The notes beneath the pieces are model-generated. The model had not been told where the DNA came from, made no database searches, and worked only from the letters and a program-made list of their open reading frames with translations. This document shows, piece after piece, positions 46,218 to 54,823 of a DNA stretch of 64,000 nucleotides. Source of the DNA: JACPUW01 sp049115495 (GTDB lineage Bacteria > Bacteroidota > Bacteroidia > CAILMK01 > JACPUW01); contig JAGDZV010000004.1 of assembly GCA_049115495.1 (NCBI GenBank), forward strand, positions 124,001 to 188,000, written 5' to 3'. The position numbers and the translations under genes are program-made. Numbering within the stretch: position 1 is the stretch's first letter; each line of letters opens with the position of its first letter.

Positions 46218-46979
46218 ATGGAGAATGAATTGATTTTATACACAAAAGCCGAAGATTTAAAGCGATTGAACTTCATTTATTCAAACATAAAGGAAGCAAT
46301 TGGCGAAACGGGAAAAGTGCTTGACGTAGGATGCGGTAACGGAAATATTAGTATTTTCTTAGGTGAAAAAGGTTATAATGTAAAGGGGATAGATATTAGT
46401 GCTGATGCCATTAAAGTGGCAAAAGAGAGAAATCCATATGAGCATGTAGAGTTTGAAGTACGACCGGCTGAAGACCTAAGGGATAATGGTGAGAGGTATA
46501 AAGCGGTTGTTTGTAGTGAAGTGCTTGAGCACCTAGATGAGCCAAATAAGTTGGTAGATGTACTTTTTGATATTCTTGACGATGATGGCGTATTGGTGGT
46601 AACGGTACCAAATGGTTTTGGACCTAGAGAAGTATTAATGACCAAGCCAATGCAGGCCATATATAGAAAAGGTGGTTTTTTAAAGCGATTGCTTTTAGGT
46701 ACTAAATCATCCTTAGGTTACAGCGGAACAACAGTGCAGTCGGCAGCCGAAGATCTTACACACGTTCAATTTTTTAGCCGAAAAGCTTTGAGAAGCTTAG
46801 CAGGTGGAAGTAAATTCAAAATTGAAAAAATTAAAAATGCAAATTTTGTAGAAGCTGTTTTTCCATATTCGTTTTTAACAAATCGAATTATGGCGCTTCA
46901 AAAATTAGATTGTGCAGTGGCAGATGCGCTACCAGTTGGCTTTACAAGTGGTTTTTATACCGTTTGGAAAAAAGCTTAG
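46218..46979 (+). CDS. Class I SAM-dependent methyltransferase
   Basis: 253 residues. VLDVGCGNGNISIFLGEKGY (motif I, about 34-53), GIDISADAIKVAKERN (post-I), VVCSEVLEHLDEP (motif II) and DDDGVLVVTVPNG are the methyltransferase_11/UbiG-type landmarks. Its place at the end of a tight row of glycosyltransferase genes suggests a sugar or lipid-carrier substrate. The C-terminal half (RALAGGSKFKI ... PYSFLTNRIM) is variable. No terminator is visible before the next glycosyltransferase gene at 47083, 103 bases away. Confidence 0.87.
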   Translation: MENELILYTKAEDLKRLNFIYSNIKEAIGETGKVLDVGCGNGNISIFLGEKGYNVKGIDISADAIKVAKERNPYEHVEFEVRPAEDLRDNGERYKAVVCSEVLEHLDEPNKLVDVLFDILDDDGVLVVTVPNGFGPREVLMTKPMQAIYRKGGFLKRLLLGTKSSLGYSGTTVQSAAEDLTHVQFFSRKALRSLAGGSKFKIEKIKNANFVEAVFPYSFLTNRIMALQKLDCAVADALPVGFTSGFYTVWKKA

Positions 46980-47082
46980 AGTATTAAATAATGAAGTATA
47001 TAATAAATATAAATAGAACACTTTCACATTGCCTCATCTACCTTCCCTGTTTACGGAAAGGCTGACGATGTATTAAAAAAAC

Positions 47083-48270
47083 ATGATAGAATTACTCCAA
47101 ATATCATTCTGGATAGCACTATTCTTAGTATTCTACACCTATATAGGATATGCCATTTTGGTATGGTTTCTTGTAAAGATTAAATCTATTATAAAACCTT
47201 GGCAAGAGCCTGAAATTCTCGCTGATGAAGACTTGCCCACTTGTACCTTAGCCGTGCCAGGTTATAACGAAGTTGATTTTATTAAAGCCAAGGCCGAAAA
47301 TGCATTGGCATTAAAATATCCTAAAGACAAACTGAAGATAGTTTTTGTAACCGATGGATCAAACGATGGTACCCCTGATGTTCTTCGCGGGATTCAAGGC
47401 ATAGAAGTTTGGCACCGCGATGAAAGAAAGGGTAAGATAGCGGCAATGAACCGCGCCATGGAAATGATTGATAGCGAAATCACGGTTTTTTGCGATGCAA
47501 ATACCATGCTTAATGAAACCTGTTTATTAGAGATTGCCAAGCATTACCAAGACCCAAAAGTTGGAGGAGTAAGTGGAGAGAAGGTGGTCCTAAGTGAAAA
47601 TGAAGACAATGCGAGTGGGGCCGGAGAAGGTATTTATTGGAAGTACGAATCATTTCTTAAAAGAAAAGATGCGGAATTGCACACACTGGTAGGCTCAGCA
47701 GGTGAATTATTTTCAGTGAGAACCAATCTTTTTGAGCCTGTAGAGTCGGATAGCATTTTAGATGATTTTATGATAAGTATGCGTTTGGTAGAGCAAGGTT
47801 ACAAAGTAGCTTATGAACCAAAGGCCCGTGCTTCAGAAACAGCTTCGGTAAATGTATCTGAAGAATTTAAGCGAAAAGTGAGAATTGCTGCTGGCGGATT
47901 CCAGAGTATTGCTCGTTTAAGATCATTGCTGAACATCTTTAAATATAGTTGGTCAAGTTTTGAGTACATATCACATAGAGTAATGCGATGGGCCATAGCA
48001 CCATTTATGTTGCCATTGATTTTATTGTTGAATATTACTATAGTAATATTTGATCAAAGCCTGCTTTTTCAAGTTCTATTGGCATTACAGTTAGTTTTCT
48101 ATGGCGCAGCCATTCTAGGTTGGTTGCTAGAACAACGAAGAATCAAACTCAAAATTCTTTTTGTTCCTTTTTATTTCAGCATGATGAATTACGCTGTATT
48201 GGCGGGATTTAAACGGCATTTAAAAGGCTCGCAATCCGCTCTATGGGAAAAGAGTAAGCGTAAAATGTAG
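47083..48270 (+). CDS. Membrane family 2 glycosyltransferase
   Basis: 395 residues. An N-terminal membrane helix (ISFWIALFLVFYTYIGYAIL) is followed by the GT2 domain: TLAVPGYNEVDFIKAKAENAL, VTDGSNDGTPDVL, a DxD-like VFCDANTMLN, DDFMISMRLVEQGY and RKVRIAAGGFQSI, which takes the QxxRW-like place. Two or three C-terminal helices span the membrane. This is the Bacteroidota GT2 type often linked to EPS or capsule synthesis. It is probably the last gene of the EPS unit, set off by a 103-base gap with an imperfect hairpin near 47032-47065. Confidence 0.85.
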   Translation: MIELLQISFWIALFLVFYTYIGYAILVWFLVKIKSIIKPWQEPEILADEDLPTCTLAVPGYNEVDFIKAKAENALALKYPKDKLKIVFVTDGSNDGTPDVLRGIQGIEVWHRDERKGKIAAMNRAMEMIDSEITVFCDANTMLNETCLLEIAKHYQDPKVGGVSGEKVVLSENEDNASGAGEGIYWKYESFLKRKDAELHTLVGSAGELFSVRTNLFEPVESDSILDDFMISMRLVEQGYKVAYEPKARASETASVNVSEEFKRKVRIAAGGFQSIARLRSLLNIFKYSWSSFEYISHRVMRWAIAPFMLPLILLLNITIVIFDQSLLFQVLLALQLVFYGAAILGWLLEQRRIKLKILFVPFYFSMMNYAVLAGFKRHLKGSQSALWEKSKRKM

Positions 48271-48489
48271 TTTCTAGTTTAGAGTTTCTTGTTCCTATTT
48301 TCTACATGGAGTCAGGGATTGTCAATGTCTGGAAACTATATCCAACTCTGCAAGTTTCGTCTGACGGCTTTTTGTTTTTGAAGTCTCTAGTACAAGGCTA
48401 AAAGTCCTTAAACCCACCTTTTAAATTTAAAATTTAGAGTATTGAGGTTTTACATTCAAAAACTGCGTGCCTTCGTGGTTGTCTATCAA

Positions 48490-48945
48490 TTATCGCTTCA
48501 CATTGGTTTCATAAATCTCAATCCACTGTTCCATGCTCATTTTGCTAACTAACTGGCCAATGAGCTCAAATGGAATGGTCTCCATCTTTTTAAAGCGAAT
48601 GCAGCTTTTTCCCATGTCTAACTTGGTCTTAACATATTTAGGATATTCAGCTACAAACCAATCCATCAATTCAGGGTTGGCATAAATGCCCATATGGTAA
48701 ACCGCGACAAAATTTTTTTGGTTGGCAATGCTCAAAAAGGGCAAAGGCAATTTCGGATCACAATGATAACCGGCAGGGTAGGAGCTCTTAGGCACTACAT
48801 AGCCAATCATTCCGTAACTCAGCTCTTCTGAGAAACCATTAGGTAAGTTGGCAATAATGGTTTCTCTAAGTTTATTGAAAGCTTGCTGCCGCTCTTCAGG
48901 CACTTTTGAAATATAGTCTGTTACTGAAGTGGCTTTGAGATTCAT
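48490..48945 (-). CDS. DUF1801 domain protein
   Basis: 151 residues. YISKVPEERQQAFNKLRETI, the central EELSYGMIGYVV, and KNFVAVYHMGIYANPE followed by DMGKSCIRFKKMETIP are the DUF1801 (YdhG-like) pattern, a small alpha/beta fold of unknown biochemical role. The gene starts 4 bases after the stop of the upstream acyl-CoA dehydrogenase and likely shares its transcript. Confidence 0.88.
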   Translation of the reverse strand: MNLKATSVTDYISKVPEERQQAFNKLRETIIANLPNGFSEELSYGMIGYVVPKSSYPAGYHCDPKLPLPFLSIANQKNFVAVYHMGIYANPELMDWFVAEYPKYVKTKLDMGKSCIRFKKMETIPFELIGQLVSKMSMEQWIEIYETNVKR

Positions 48946-48949
48946 AAAT

Positions 48950-50107
48950 CTATTCTTTTAGAAGATTTCTCGAAATTACCAATTTCTGAATTTCTGATGT
49001 ACCTTCACCTATGGTGCAAAGTTTAGAATCACGATAATGCTTCTCAACCGGGAAGTCTTTGGTATAGCCATAACCGCCATGTACTTGCACGGCATCAGTT
49101 GATACTTCAACTGCAGTTTCAGAAGCGAAGTATTTAGCCATTGCGCTCTCAGTTGTCATTGGCATACCTGCATTTTTCATGTATCCGGCCTGTCGGGTTA
49201 GCAATTCACTACTTTCAATTTTAGTAGCCATATCTGCTATTTTAAAAGCGATAGCCTGAAAAGATGAAATTGGTTTGCCAAACTGTTCTCTTTCGTTAGA
49301 ATATTTGTGTGCGGCTTTATAAGCGCCTTTGGCAATTCCTAAACTTAAGGCAGCAATTGAAATTCTACCGCCATCAAGTATTTTCATAGCTTGTATAAAA
49401 CCTTCGCCTTCGTTGCCCAACATTTGGCTTTTATGAACTCTACAGTTATCAAAAATCAACTCAGCTGTTTCGCTGGCTCTCATTCCAAGTTTGTTCTCTT
49501 TTTTGCCTCCTGAGAAACCAGGAGTATCTCTATCTACTATAAAAGCACTTATCCCACGGCTATCTAAAAGTTCACCTGTTCTTACAAGAACAACTGCCAC
49601 ATTGCCTGATATACCGTGAGTAATCCAGTTTTTAGTTCCATTAATAACCCAATAGTCTCCATCTTTTTCGGCAACACATTTCATGCGCATAGCGTCTGAA
49701 CCTGTGTTGGCTTCAGTTAAACCCCATGCACCAATAAATTCACCGCTTGCTAATTTGGGTAAGTATTTCTGCTTCTGATCTTCATTGCCAAAAGTCATAA
49801 TATGACCTGTACAAAGTGAATTATGCGCAGCCACAGAGAGACCAATTGAACCACATACTTGAGCAATTTCATCAATTACTGTTATGTAAGCTTGGTAGTC
49901 TAAACCTGCGCCACCATATTGCTCAGGTACTAAAACACCTGTAAAACCCATTTCTCCCATTTTTTTGAAAAGATCTACCGGAAAATGTTGCGATTCGTCC
50001 CATTCCATTACATGTGGTTTTATGTATTGCTCTGCAAAATCTTTTGCAGCTGAACGAATCATTTCAATTTGCTCTGAATCAGCACCAAAATAATAAGGAG
50101 TTTTCAT
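48950..50107 (-). CDS. Acyl-CoA dehydrogenase
   Basis: 385 residues, the family's usual length. FAD-binding landmarks GAWGLTEANTGSDA (about 133-146) and WVINGTKNWITHG, substrate/FAD region SNEREQFGKPI, and the C-terminal GEGTSEIQKLVISRNLL carrying the catalytic Glu (GEGT). It oxidises acyl-CoA to enoyl-CoA in fatty-acid or branched-chain amino-acid breakdown; chain length cannot be inferred. Divergent from citrate synthase, which uses the acetyl-CoA produced. Confidence 0.94.
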   Translation of the reverse strand: MKTPYYFGADSEQIEMIRSAAKDFAEQYIKPHVMEWDESQHFPVDLFKKMGEMGFTGVLVPEQYGGAGLDYQAYITVIDEIAQVCGSIGLSVAAHNSLCTGHIMTFGNEDQKQKYLPKLASGEFIGAWGLTEANTGSDAMRMKCVAEKDGDYWVINGTKNWITHGISGNVAVVLVRTGELLDSRGISAFIVDRDTPGFSGGKKENKLGMRASETAELIFDNCRVHKSQMLGNEGEGFIQAMKILDGGRISIAALSLGIAKGAYKAAHKYSNEREQFGKPISSFQAIAFKIADMATKIESSELLTRQAGYMKNAGMPMTTESAMAKYFASETAVEVSTDAVQVHGGYGYTKDFPVEKHYRDSKLCTIGEGTSEIQKLVISRNLLKE

Positions 50108-50241
50108 TTGTATATTTTCATTTTTAGCAATGCAAAATTAAAACTTAGCTGTGCCCTTAAAGTTTAAAAATTGTTTTGATTTACTTTAGTCTAAATAAGA
50201 GTAAAAAAACTTTCAACTCTTTAGGTGCAAGCTTGTTTTCA

Positions 50242-50273
50242 TTTGTAATTGCCTGTACAAACAGGTACTTTTG
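50242..50273 (+). promoter_or_regulatory. Bacteroidota-type promoter of citrate synthase with inverted repeat in the spacer
   Basis: TTTG (50242-50245), a 20-base gap and TACTTTTG (50266-50273) match the Bacteroidota TTTG / TAnnTTTG promoter closely. The spacer holds CCTGT-ACAA-ACAGG (50252-50265), a small inverted repeat that could be an operator. The start codon is 44 bases downstream of the -7 box. Confidence 0.75.
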
Positions 50274-50316
50274 CAAATAATTTCTCTACACACTTTAAAC
50301 CTTCTAAGATTTAACA

Positions 50317-51639
50317 ATGAGCACAATAAGCAACTTACAAAGCAAGTTTGAAAATTCAGCTGCACCCATTAAAGAAAGAGTAACAAAACTCAGAAAAGAA
50401 CATGCTGATTTTGTTCTTGGAGAATATACTTTGGGCCAAGTACTTTCTGGTGTTAAAGGAATACAAGCTTTAATGTGCGAAACATCTGCGCTAGATCCAA
50501 TTGAAGGAATTAGGTTTAGAGGACATAGTATCCCAGATCTTCAAGAGAAACTGCCAAAGCTAGATCCTGATGGAGAGCCATTACCCGAAGGGCTATTCTA
50601 TTTGATGTTAATGAACGAACTGCCTACAGAATCAGATGTTAAAGAATTAAGCAAGCTTTGGGTAGATAATTGTGATCTACCTCAGCATACAAAAGATATT
50701 CTTGATGCAACTCCTGCTGAAACACATCCAATGACGCAGTTTAGCATTGCCATTATGTCTCTTCAAAAAGATTCAAAATTTGCTGCAGCCTATGGCGAAG
50801 GGGTACATAAATCAGAGTATTGGAAATACAGCATGGAAGATGTGATGGAATTAATCGCAAAACTTCCTTCAATTGCTGCATACATTTACCGAAGAAAATA
50901 TCACAATGGCGATCATATCGCTCCAGATAAGTCACTTGATTGGTCAGGTAATCTTGCTCATATGATGGGTTATACTGATGATGGTTTAAAAAGACTAATG
51001 AGACTTTACATGACCATACACACTGATCATGAAGGCGGTAATGTGTCTGCACACACCACAAAACTGGTTGGTTCGGCACTAAGTGATCCTTATTTGGCCT
51101 TTGCTGCATCAATGAATGGTTTGGCTGGTCCATTACATGGTTTGGCCAATCAAGAAGTGATTAAGTGGGTTTACGGAATGTTAGAAGCCATTGGTACTGA
51201 TACCCCAACAAGTGATCAAATTAGAAAATTCTGTGAAGACACTTTAGCATCAGGAAGAGTTATTCCGGGCTATGGACATGCTGTATTGAGAAAGACTGAC
51301 CCTAGATATATGGCGCAACGAGAGTTTGCATTAAAGTACTTACCTGAAGACAAGCTATTTGCCACAATTAACCATTTGTACGAAGTAGTTCCAGAAGTAC
51401 TTAAGGCCACCGGAAAAGTTGCAAATCCTTGGCCAAATGTAGATGCGCATTCAGGTACACTTTTAATTCACTATGGCTTAAAAGAATATGATTTCTATAC
51501 CGTATTATTTGGTGTTTCAAGAGCGCTTGGTGTATTAGCGTCTCTGGTTTGGGATAGATACCTTGGTTTGCCACTTGAAAGGCCAAAATCATTTACATCA
51601 GAAGCAATGATGAGCAGAATTGAAGCTGCAAAAGGATAA
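50317..51639 (+). CDS. gltA: Citrate synthase, eukaryotic type
   Basis: 440 residues. It condenses oxaloacetate and acetyl-CoA in the first TCA step. The catalytic triad is visible: His in AGPLHGLANQEV, His in VIPGYGHAVLRKTDPRY and Asp in NVDAHSGTLL. The N-terminus (LRKEHADFVLGEYTLGQVLSGVKGIQALMCETS) and the GGNVSAHTTKLVGSALSDPY segment match the mitochondrial-type dimeric enzyme rather than the E. coli type. A consensus promoter lies 44 bases upstream. Confidence 0.96.
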   Translation: MSTISNLQSKFENSAAPIKERVTKLRKEHADFVLGEYTLGQVLSGVKGIQALMCETSALDPIEGIRFRGHSIPDLQEKLPKLDPDGEPLPEGLFYLMLMNELPTESDVKELSKLWVDNCDLPQHTKDILDATPAETHPMTQFSIAIMSLQKDSKFAAAYGEGVHKSEYWKYSMEDVMELIAKLPSIAAYIYRRKYHNGDHIAPDKSLDWSGNLAHMMGYTDDGLKRLMRLYMTIHTDHEGGNVSAHTTKLVGSALSDPYLAFAASMNGLAGPLHGLANQEVIKWVYGMLEAIGTDTPTSDQIRKFCEDTLASGRVIPGYGHAVLRKTDPRYMAQREFALKYLPEDKLFATINHLYEVVPEVLKATGKVANPWPNVDAHSGTLLIHYGLKEYDFYTVLFGVSRALGVLASLVWDRYLGLPLERPKSFTSEAMMSRIEAAKG

Positions 51640-51673
51640 GACATTATATTCGAATTCAAAATCAACAAATTAC

Positions 51674-52318
51674 ATGAAGAATCTAATCGCATTATTGAGT
51701 CTTTCTGCACTAATAGTTTTGGGAGGCTGTAAAAGAGGAGAAGAAGATCCAGCCATCGCTTTTTCATCAAGAGATGGAAGAATAGCAGGGGAATGGAGTT
51801 TAACTACTGGCTCAATTGTAAATAAGCAAACAAAAGTAAATTCAGTTGAAGGCTCTTCTGCTAGAACCGTAACTGTGACCACCGAATCATACGATATTGC
51901 TAGTAGTGCTGCATCTTATGCCAGAAATTTAACTGTAAACGATATAAAGCAAGGTGAAGATGTAGGCTATAACCTTGATTTTGAAATGTTTCTAAATATT
52001 CAGAAAGATGCATCTTACGTAAATACCTTTAGCGGTGAGTTTGTAGGAGCAAATGGATTTCCATTGAACTTAGTAGATAAATCTTCTGGTTTTTGGAGTT
52101 GGATAAATAGCGACAAAAACAAAGTTGGAATCAATTTCAAAAGCATTGACTCATACGCAAACGAGCTATTGTCTGGTGATTATAAAATCAAGAGGCTTAG
52201 TGGTAGTGAGCTTATTTTAGTGAGAAATGCTGTTTCAAGCAGTGAAGCCATTAATTCAGGATCAAGCGAAACTGATGAGTTCTCATCAGTAATTGAGCTG
52301 TCTTTCACCAAAAACTAA
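51674..52318 (+). CDS. Lipoprotein, lipocalin-like, hypothetical
   Basis: 214 residues from the ATG at 51674, which gives a lipoprotein signal (LIALLSLSALIVLGGC, Cys near 19); the longer frame from 51620 overlaps the citrate synthase gene and would bury the signal. After the anchor, GRIAGEWSLTTG is the sort of opening seen in Bacteroidota lipocalin-like/DUF5004 lipoproteins, followed by alternating strands (SYDIASSAASY, GYNLDFEMFLNIQKD). It begins 34 bases after gltA and ends at a terminator. Confidence 0.7.
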   Translation: MKNLIALLSLSALIVLGGCKRGEEDPAIAFSSRDGRIAGEWSLTTGSIVNKQTKVNSVEGSSARTVTVTTESYDIASSAASYARNLTVNDIKQGEDVGYNLDFEMFLNIQKDASYVNTFSGEFVGANGFPLNLVDKSSGFWSWINSDKNKVGINFKSIDSYANELLSGDYKIKRLSGSELILVRNAVSSSEAINSGSSETDEFSSVIELSFTKN

Positions 52319-52340
52319 ATTTAAGTTTTAATTATATTAG

Positions 52341-52366
52341 AAATCCGGCCTTTGCGCCGGATTTTT
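52341..52366 (+). terminator. Rho-independent terminator after the lipocalin-like gene
   Basis: Stem AAATCCGGC / GCCGGATTT with loop CTTTGC and a run of T. A longer open frame for the next gene starts with TTG at 52352, inside this hairpin. Confidence 0.85.
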
Positions 52367-52393
52367 TATTTCCTCAAAAAAAAGTCACCATTC

Positions 52394-53035
52394 ATGCAGT
52401 TTGCAAAATTTACATTCAATCCTTTTCAAGAAAATACTTATGTTTTATATGATGAAACTAAAGAGTGTATTCTTATTGACCCAGGTTGCTACTATCCAAA
52501 TGAATTTCAAGAACTTAAAGGTTTTATCTCTGAAAATGGATTAAATCCAAAAGCAATCGTAAACACACATTGTCATATTGATCACGTGCTTGGCGTGCAA
52601 GACTGTATTGACGAATGGAATATTCCTTTTATTGGACATAGTATGGAAAATGTAAACCTTGAAAGGTTAGAGTTTCAAGCCCAAATGTTTGGATTACCGT
52701 TAAAAGCAGCGAGGCCAGAATTTAGCAAAAATATAGATGAAGGAGACAAATTTAAATTTGGAGCTACGGAATTAGAAGTACTGTTTGTGCCGGGGCATTC
52801 CCCAGGTCATTTGGCGTTCTATTCATTAAAAGATCAGCTATTAGTTTCTGGTGACGTTCTTTTTAGGGGTAGCATTGGTAGAACTGATTTGCCAGGTTGC
52901 AATCATGAAGATTTAATTAAAAGTATTCGTGAAAAAGTTTTTAATCTTCCCAATGAAACTGCGGTGCTTGCTGGTCATATGGTGAATACAACAGTTGGCT
53001 TTGAGATGCAAACTAACCCATTTTTCAACTCATAG
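52394..53035 (+). CDS. MBL-fold metallohydrolase (glyoxalase II-like)
   Basis: 213 residues from the ATG at 52394; the longer frame begins within the upstream terminator. Metal-binding motifs: THCHIDHVLGV (HxHxDH), VPGHSPGHLAFY (His), SGDVLFRGSIGRTDLPG (bridging Asp) and VLAGHMVNTT (final His). The frame matches the YcbL/GloB-like family with the VLYDETKECILIDPG opening. It probably hydrolyses a thioester; specific substrate unknown. Confidence 0.9.
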   Translation: MQFAKFTFNPFQENTYVLYDETKECILIDPGCYYPNEFQELKGFISENGLNPKAIVNTHCHIDHVLGVQDCIDEWNIPFIGHSMENVNLERLEFQAQMFGLPLKAARPEFSKNIDEGDKFKFGATELEVLFVPGHSPGHLAFYSLKDQLLVSGDVLFRGSIGRTDLPGCNHEDLIKSIREKVFNLPNETAVLAGHMVNTTVGFEMQTNPFFNS

Positions 53036-53043
53036 AACAAAAA

Positions 53044-53076
53044 AAAAGGCTAATTTCAAATTGAAATTAGCCTTTT
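53044..53076. terminator. Bidirectional terminator between the MBL gene and the PorG-like operon
   Basis: AAAAGGCTAATTTCAA and TTGAAATTAGCCTTTT form a near-perfect inverted repeat separated by one A (the loop forms by opening the central pairs). It lies 8 bases past the MBL stop and 22 bases from the 3' end of the minus-strand operon. Confidence 0.88.
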
Positions 53077-53097
53077 GAATATTGTAATTTTTACTTC

Positions 53098-53955
53098 TTA
53101 AAATCTAAAACATGCTGGGGGAAAGAAAGTATAGGTGAGTGTTACCCCTGTGAAGTAGTACCAATCATTAGTAGTTGAATTTCCTCTTGGAACGGTAAGT
53201 TCCTCAGGTGGAACATCTGTTCCAGTAAGCTCTGAACGTCTATCTGCAAGGCGAAATCCATTGTCACCGGTTGTAGTAAAGAATACACTTTCTGGTATAT
53301 ACCAATGGCTTACATCGTCAAGATAATCAGTAAATGTCATTCGCGAACTCATTTCAAACGTGAAGGTTAGGTTTCTGCCAATGGCAGTTTTGATACCTAA
53401 ACCAAATGGAACGCATACTTGGGTTAATGCATAAGGTTCTTGAGGGTATCCGGCTGATTTTTGTTCAGGTTGCTGATTAAAAATAGACCCTTGACCTTCG
53501 GTTCTCATTTGTTGCAGATTCCAAGTAACACCATCAAGTTCGGTCATGGGGTTAAATTTAAAAATACCCAGACCCGCATACGCAAAAGGGCTAAACGTGT
53601 ATCGTTTATGTCTGATTTTATAACCCGTAAAATGAAACTCTGGTGTAATGCTAAGTTCTGAAATTGGAGAAGAGAAGTTCAAGTTTCTATTATATCGTAC
53701 TTGATCAGTGGCATATGCATCACTACCTGAAATTGTGCCGTAGTACCCAGCGGCTCTAATTGACCATTTATAGTTAAGGTTATATCTAATTACTCCACCA
53801 ACAGCGGGATGCAGAGTTTCAGGTATAAAAACGCCTTCACTTAGATCACCATTGTAGTGCGACATTCCACCAAATATACCAACTTCCCAGTCTTGGGCGT
53901 TAAGTAAAAACGGCAGCGATAAAAGTAGGGAGATTGCTAATCGTTTCATTTTCAT
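53098..53955 (-). CDS. PorG-like (DUF6089) outer-membrane protein 3
   Basis: 285 residues with a signal peptide (LAISLLLSLPFLLNAQ). WEVGIFGGMSHYNGDLSEGV is the DUF6089 opening, followed by alternating beta strands (SPISELSITPEFHFTGYK, FSPFAYAGLGIFKFNP), and FTDYLDDVS, which is shared with the two upstream paralogues. DUF6089 contains PorG, an outer-membrane component of the type IX secretion system in Porphyromonas. Third of three consecutive copies; start may be the ATG at 53955 or the one at 53949. Terminal gene of the minus-strand operon. Confidence 0.83.
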   Translation of the reverse strand: MKMKRLAISLLLSLPFLLNAQDWEVGIFGGMSHYNGDLSEGVFIPETLHPAVGGVIRYNLNYKWSIRAAGYYGTISGSDAYATDQVRYNRNLNFSSPISELSITPEFHFTGYKIRHKRYTFSPFAYAGLGIFKFNPMTELDGVTWNLQQMRTEGQGSIFNQQPEQKSAGYPQEPYALTQVCVPFGLGIKTAIGRNLTFTFEMSSRMTFTDYLDDVSHWYIPESVFFTTTGDNGFRLADRRSELTGTDVPPEELTVPRGNSTTNDWYYFTGVTLTYTFFPPACFRF

Positions 53956-53962
53956 TTAATCA

Positions 53963-54811
53963 TTAGAATGTATTACAAAGAATACCAGTTAATCTTTTTG
54001 ACACAGTTACCCCAACAAATACATAGCGATCTTTATTGGTTGGATCACCTCTTCTTTGAAACCTATTAAACCCTTCACCAACTTCATAACTTTCGGTCTC
54101 AATTCTTCTATCAGCCATAGTTTGGTTTAGAGAGTTTTCTCCGTAAGAAATCTCCATTTCATTTGGATCAGGATAGTAGCCACTAACATCATCCAAAAAG
54201 TCAGTAATCGTCCATCTATAGCCAAACTCTAGGTACATAAACCATTTGCTGCCAAGAGAAATTTCTATTCCTACTCCTGTTGGAATGGCTATTTGAGTTA
54301 GAGAGTATTTGCTTCTATTCGATAAATAGTTAGTTTCTTGGCCTTCAGTACCCAAGGGTTGTAAATCAACCCACTCGGTTCCTAATCGAGCTTGAGGGTT
54401 AAAGTTAAATCCAGCTATTCCCGCTAAAAGATAAGGATGAAATCCCTGATTAAAAACAGGATTAGTAAACAAATGAATTTCTGTAACAAGACTTAATTCA
54501 TATATGTTGGAGCGAAAGTTTAAGTTTCTGTTTCTACGCCATGCGCTTCTTGAGAAAGCATCATCTGCCATTACCTGTCCAAAGGTAAAGCCACCCCTAA
54601 GTTTAATGGTTTCATCAAAGTGTACTTTACCTTGAGCCCCAACGGCGTTTCTGTAAGTATCCCAATCGTTTAGTCCATTCGATAAGTCTCCTTGATAATT
54701 AGAAAACCCACCAAAAACTCCGAACTCCCAATAAGGATAGTTTTGGGCATCGGCCTTTGAAAAGATTATAAACGAAAGAAAGATTAGGAGGATATATTTT
54801 GCTTTCTTCAC
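53963..54811 (-). CDS. PorG-like (DUF6089) outer-membrane protein 2
   Basis: 282 residues; signal peptide YILLIFLSFIIFSKADAQ. The same pattern as its neighbours: WEFGVFGGFSNYQGDLSNG, a beta-barrel body, ITDFLDDVSGYYPDPNEM and an aromatic C-terminus ending LCNTF. 7 bases separate it from copy 3 and 12 from copy 1. The three differ strongly between the shared motifs, so duplication is old. A T9SS accessory or another envelope role is possible. Confidence 0.83.
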   Translation of the reverse strand: MKKAKYILLIFLSFIIFSKADAQNYPYWEFGVFGGFSNYQGDLSNGLNDWDTYRNAVGAQGKVHFDETIKLRGGFTFGQVMADDAFSRSAWRRNRNLNFRSNIYELSLVTEIHLFTNPVFNQGFHPYLLAGIAGFNFNPQARLGTEWVDLQPLGTEGQETNYLSNRSKYSLTQIAIPTGVGIEISLGSKWFMYLEFGYRWTITDFLDDVSGYYPDPNEMEISYGENSLNQTMADRRIETESYEVGEGFNRFQRRGDPTNKDRYVFVGVTVSKRLTGILCNTF

Positions 54812-54823
54812 TAAAAAGAGAAA

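Noticed and set aside
51620..51673. Upstream start of the lipocalin-like lipoprotein
   Set aside because: It overlaps the end of gltA and would bury the lipoprotein signal.
52352..52393. TTG start of the MBL hydrolase
   Set aside because: It lies within the terminator of the preceding gene; the ATG at 52394 matches the family N-terminus.
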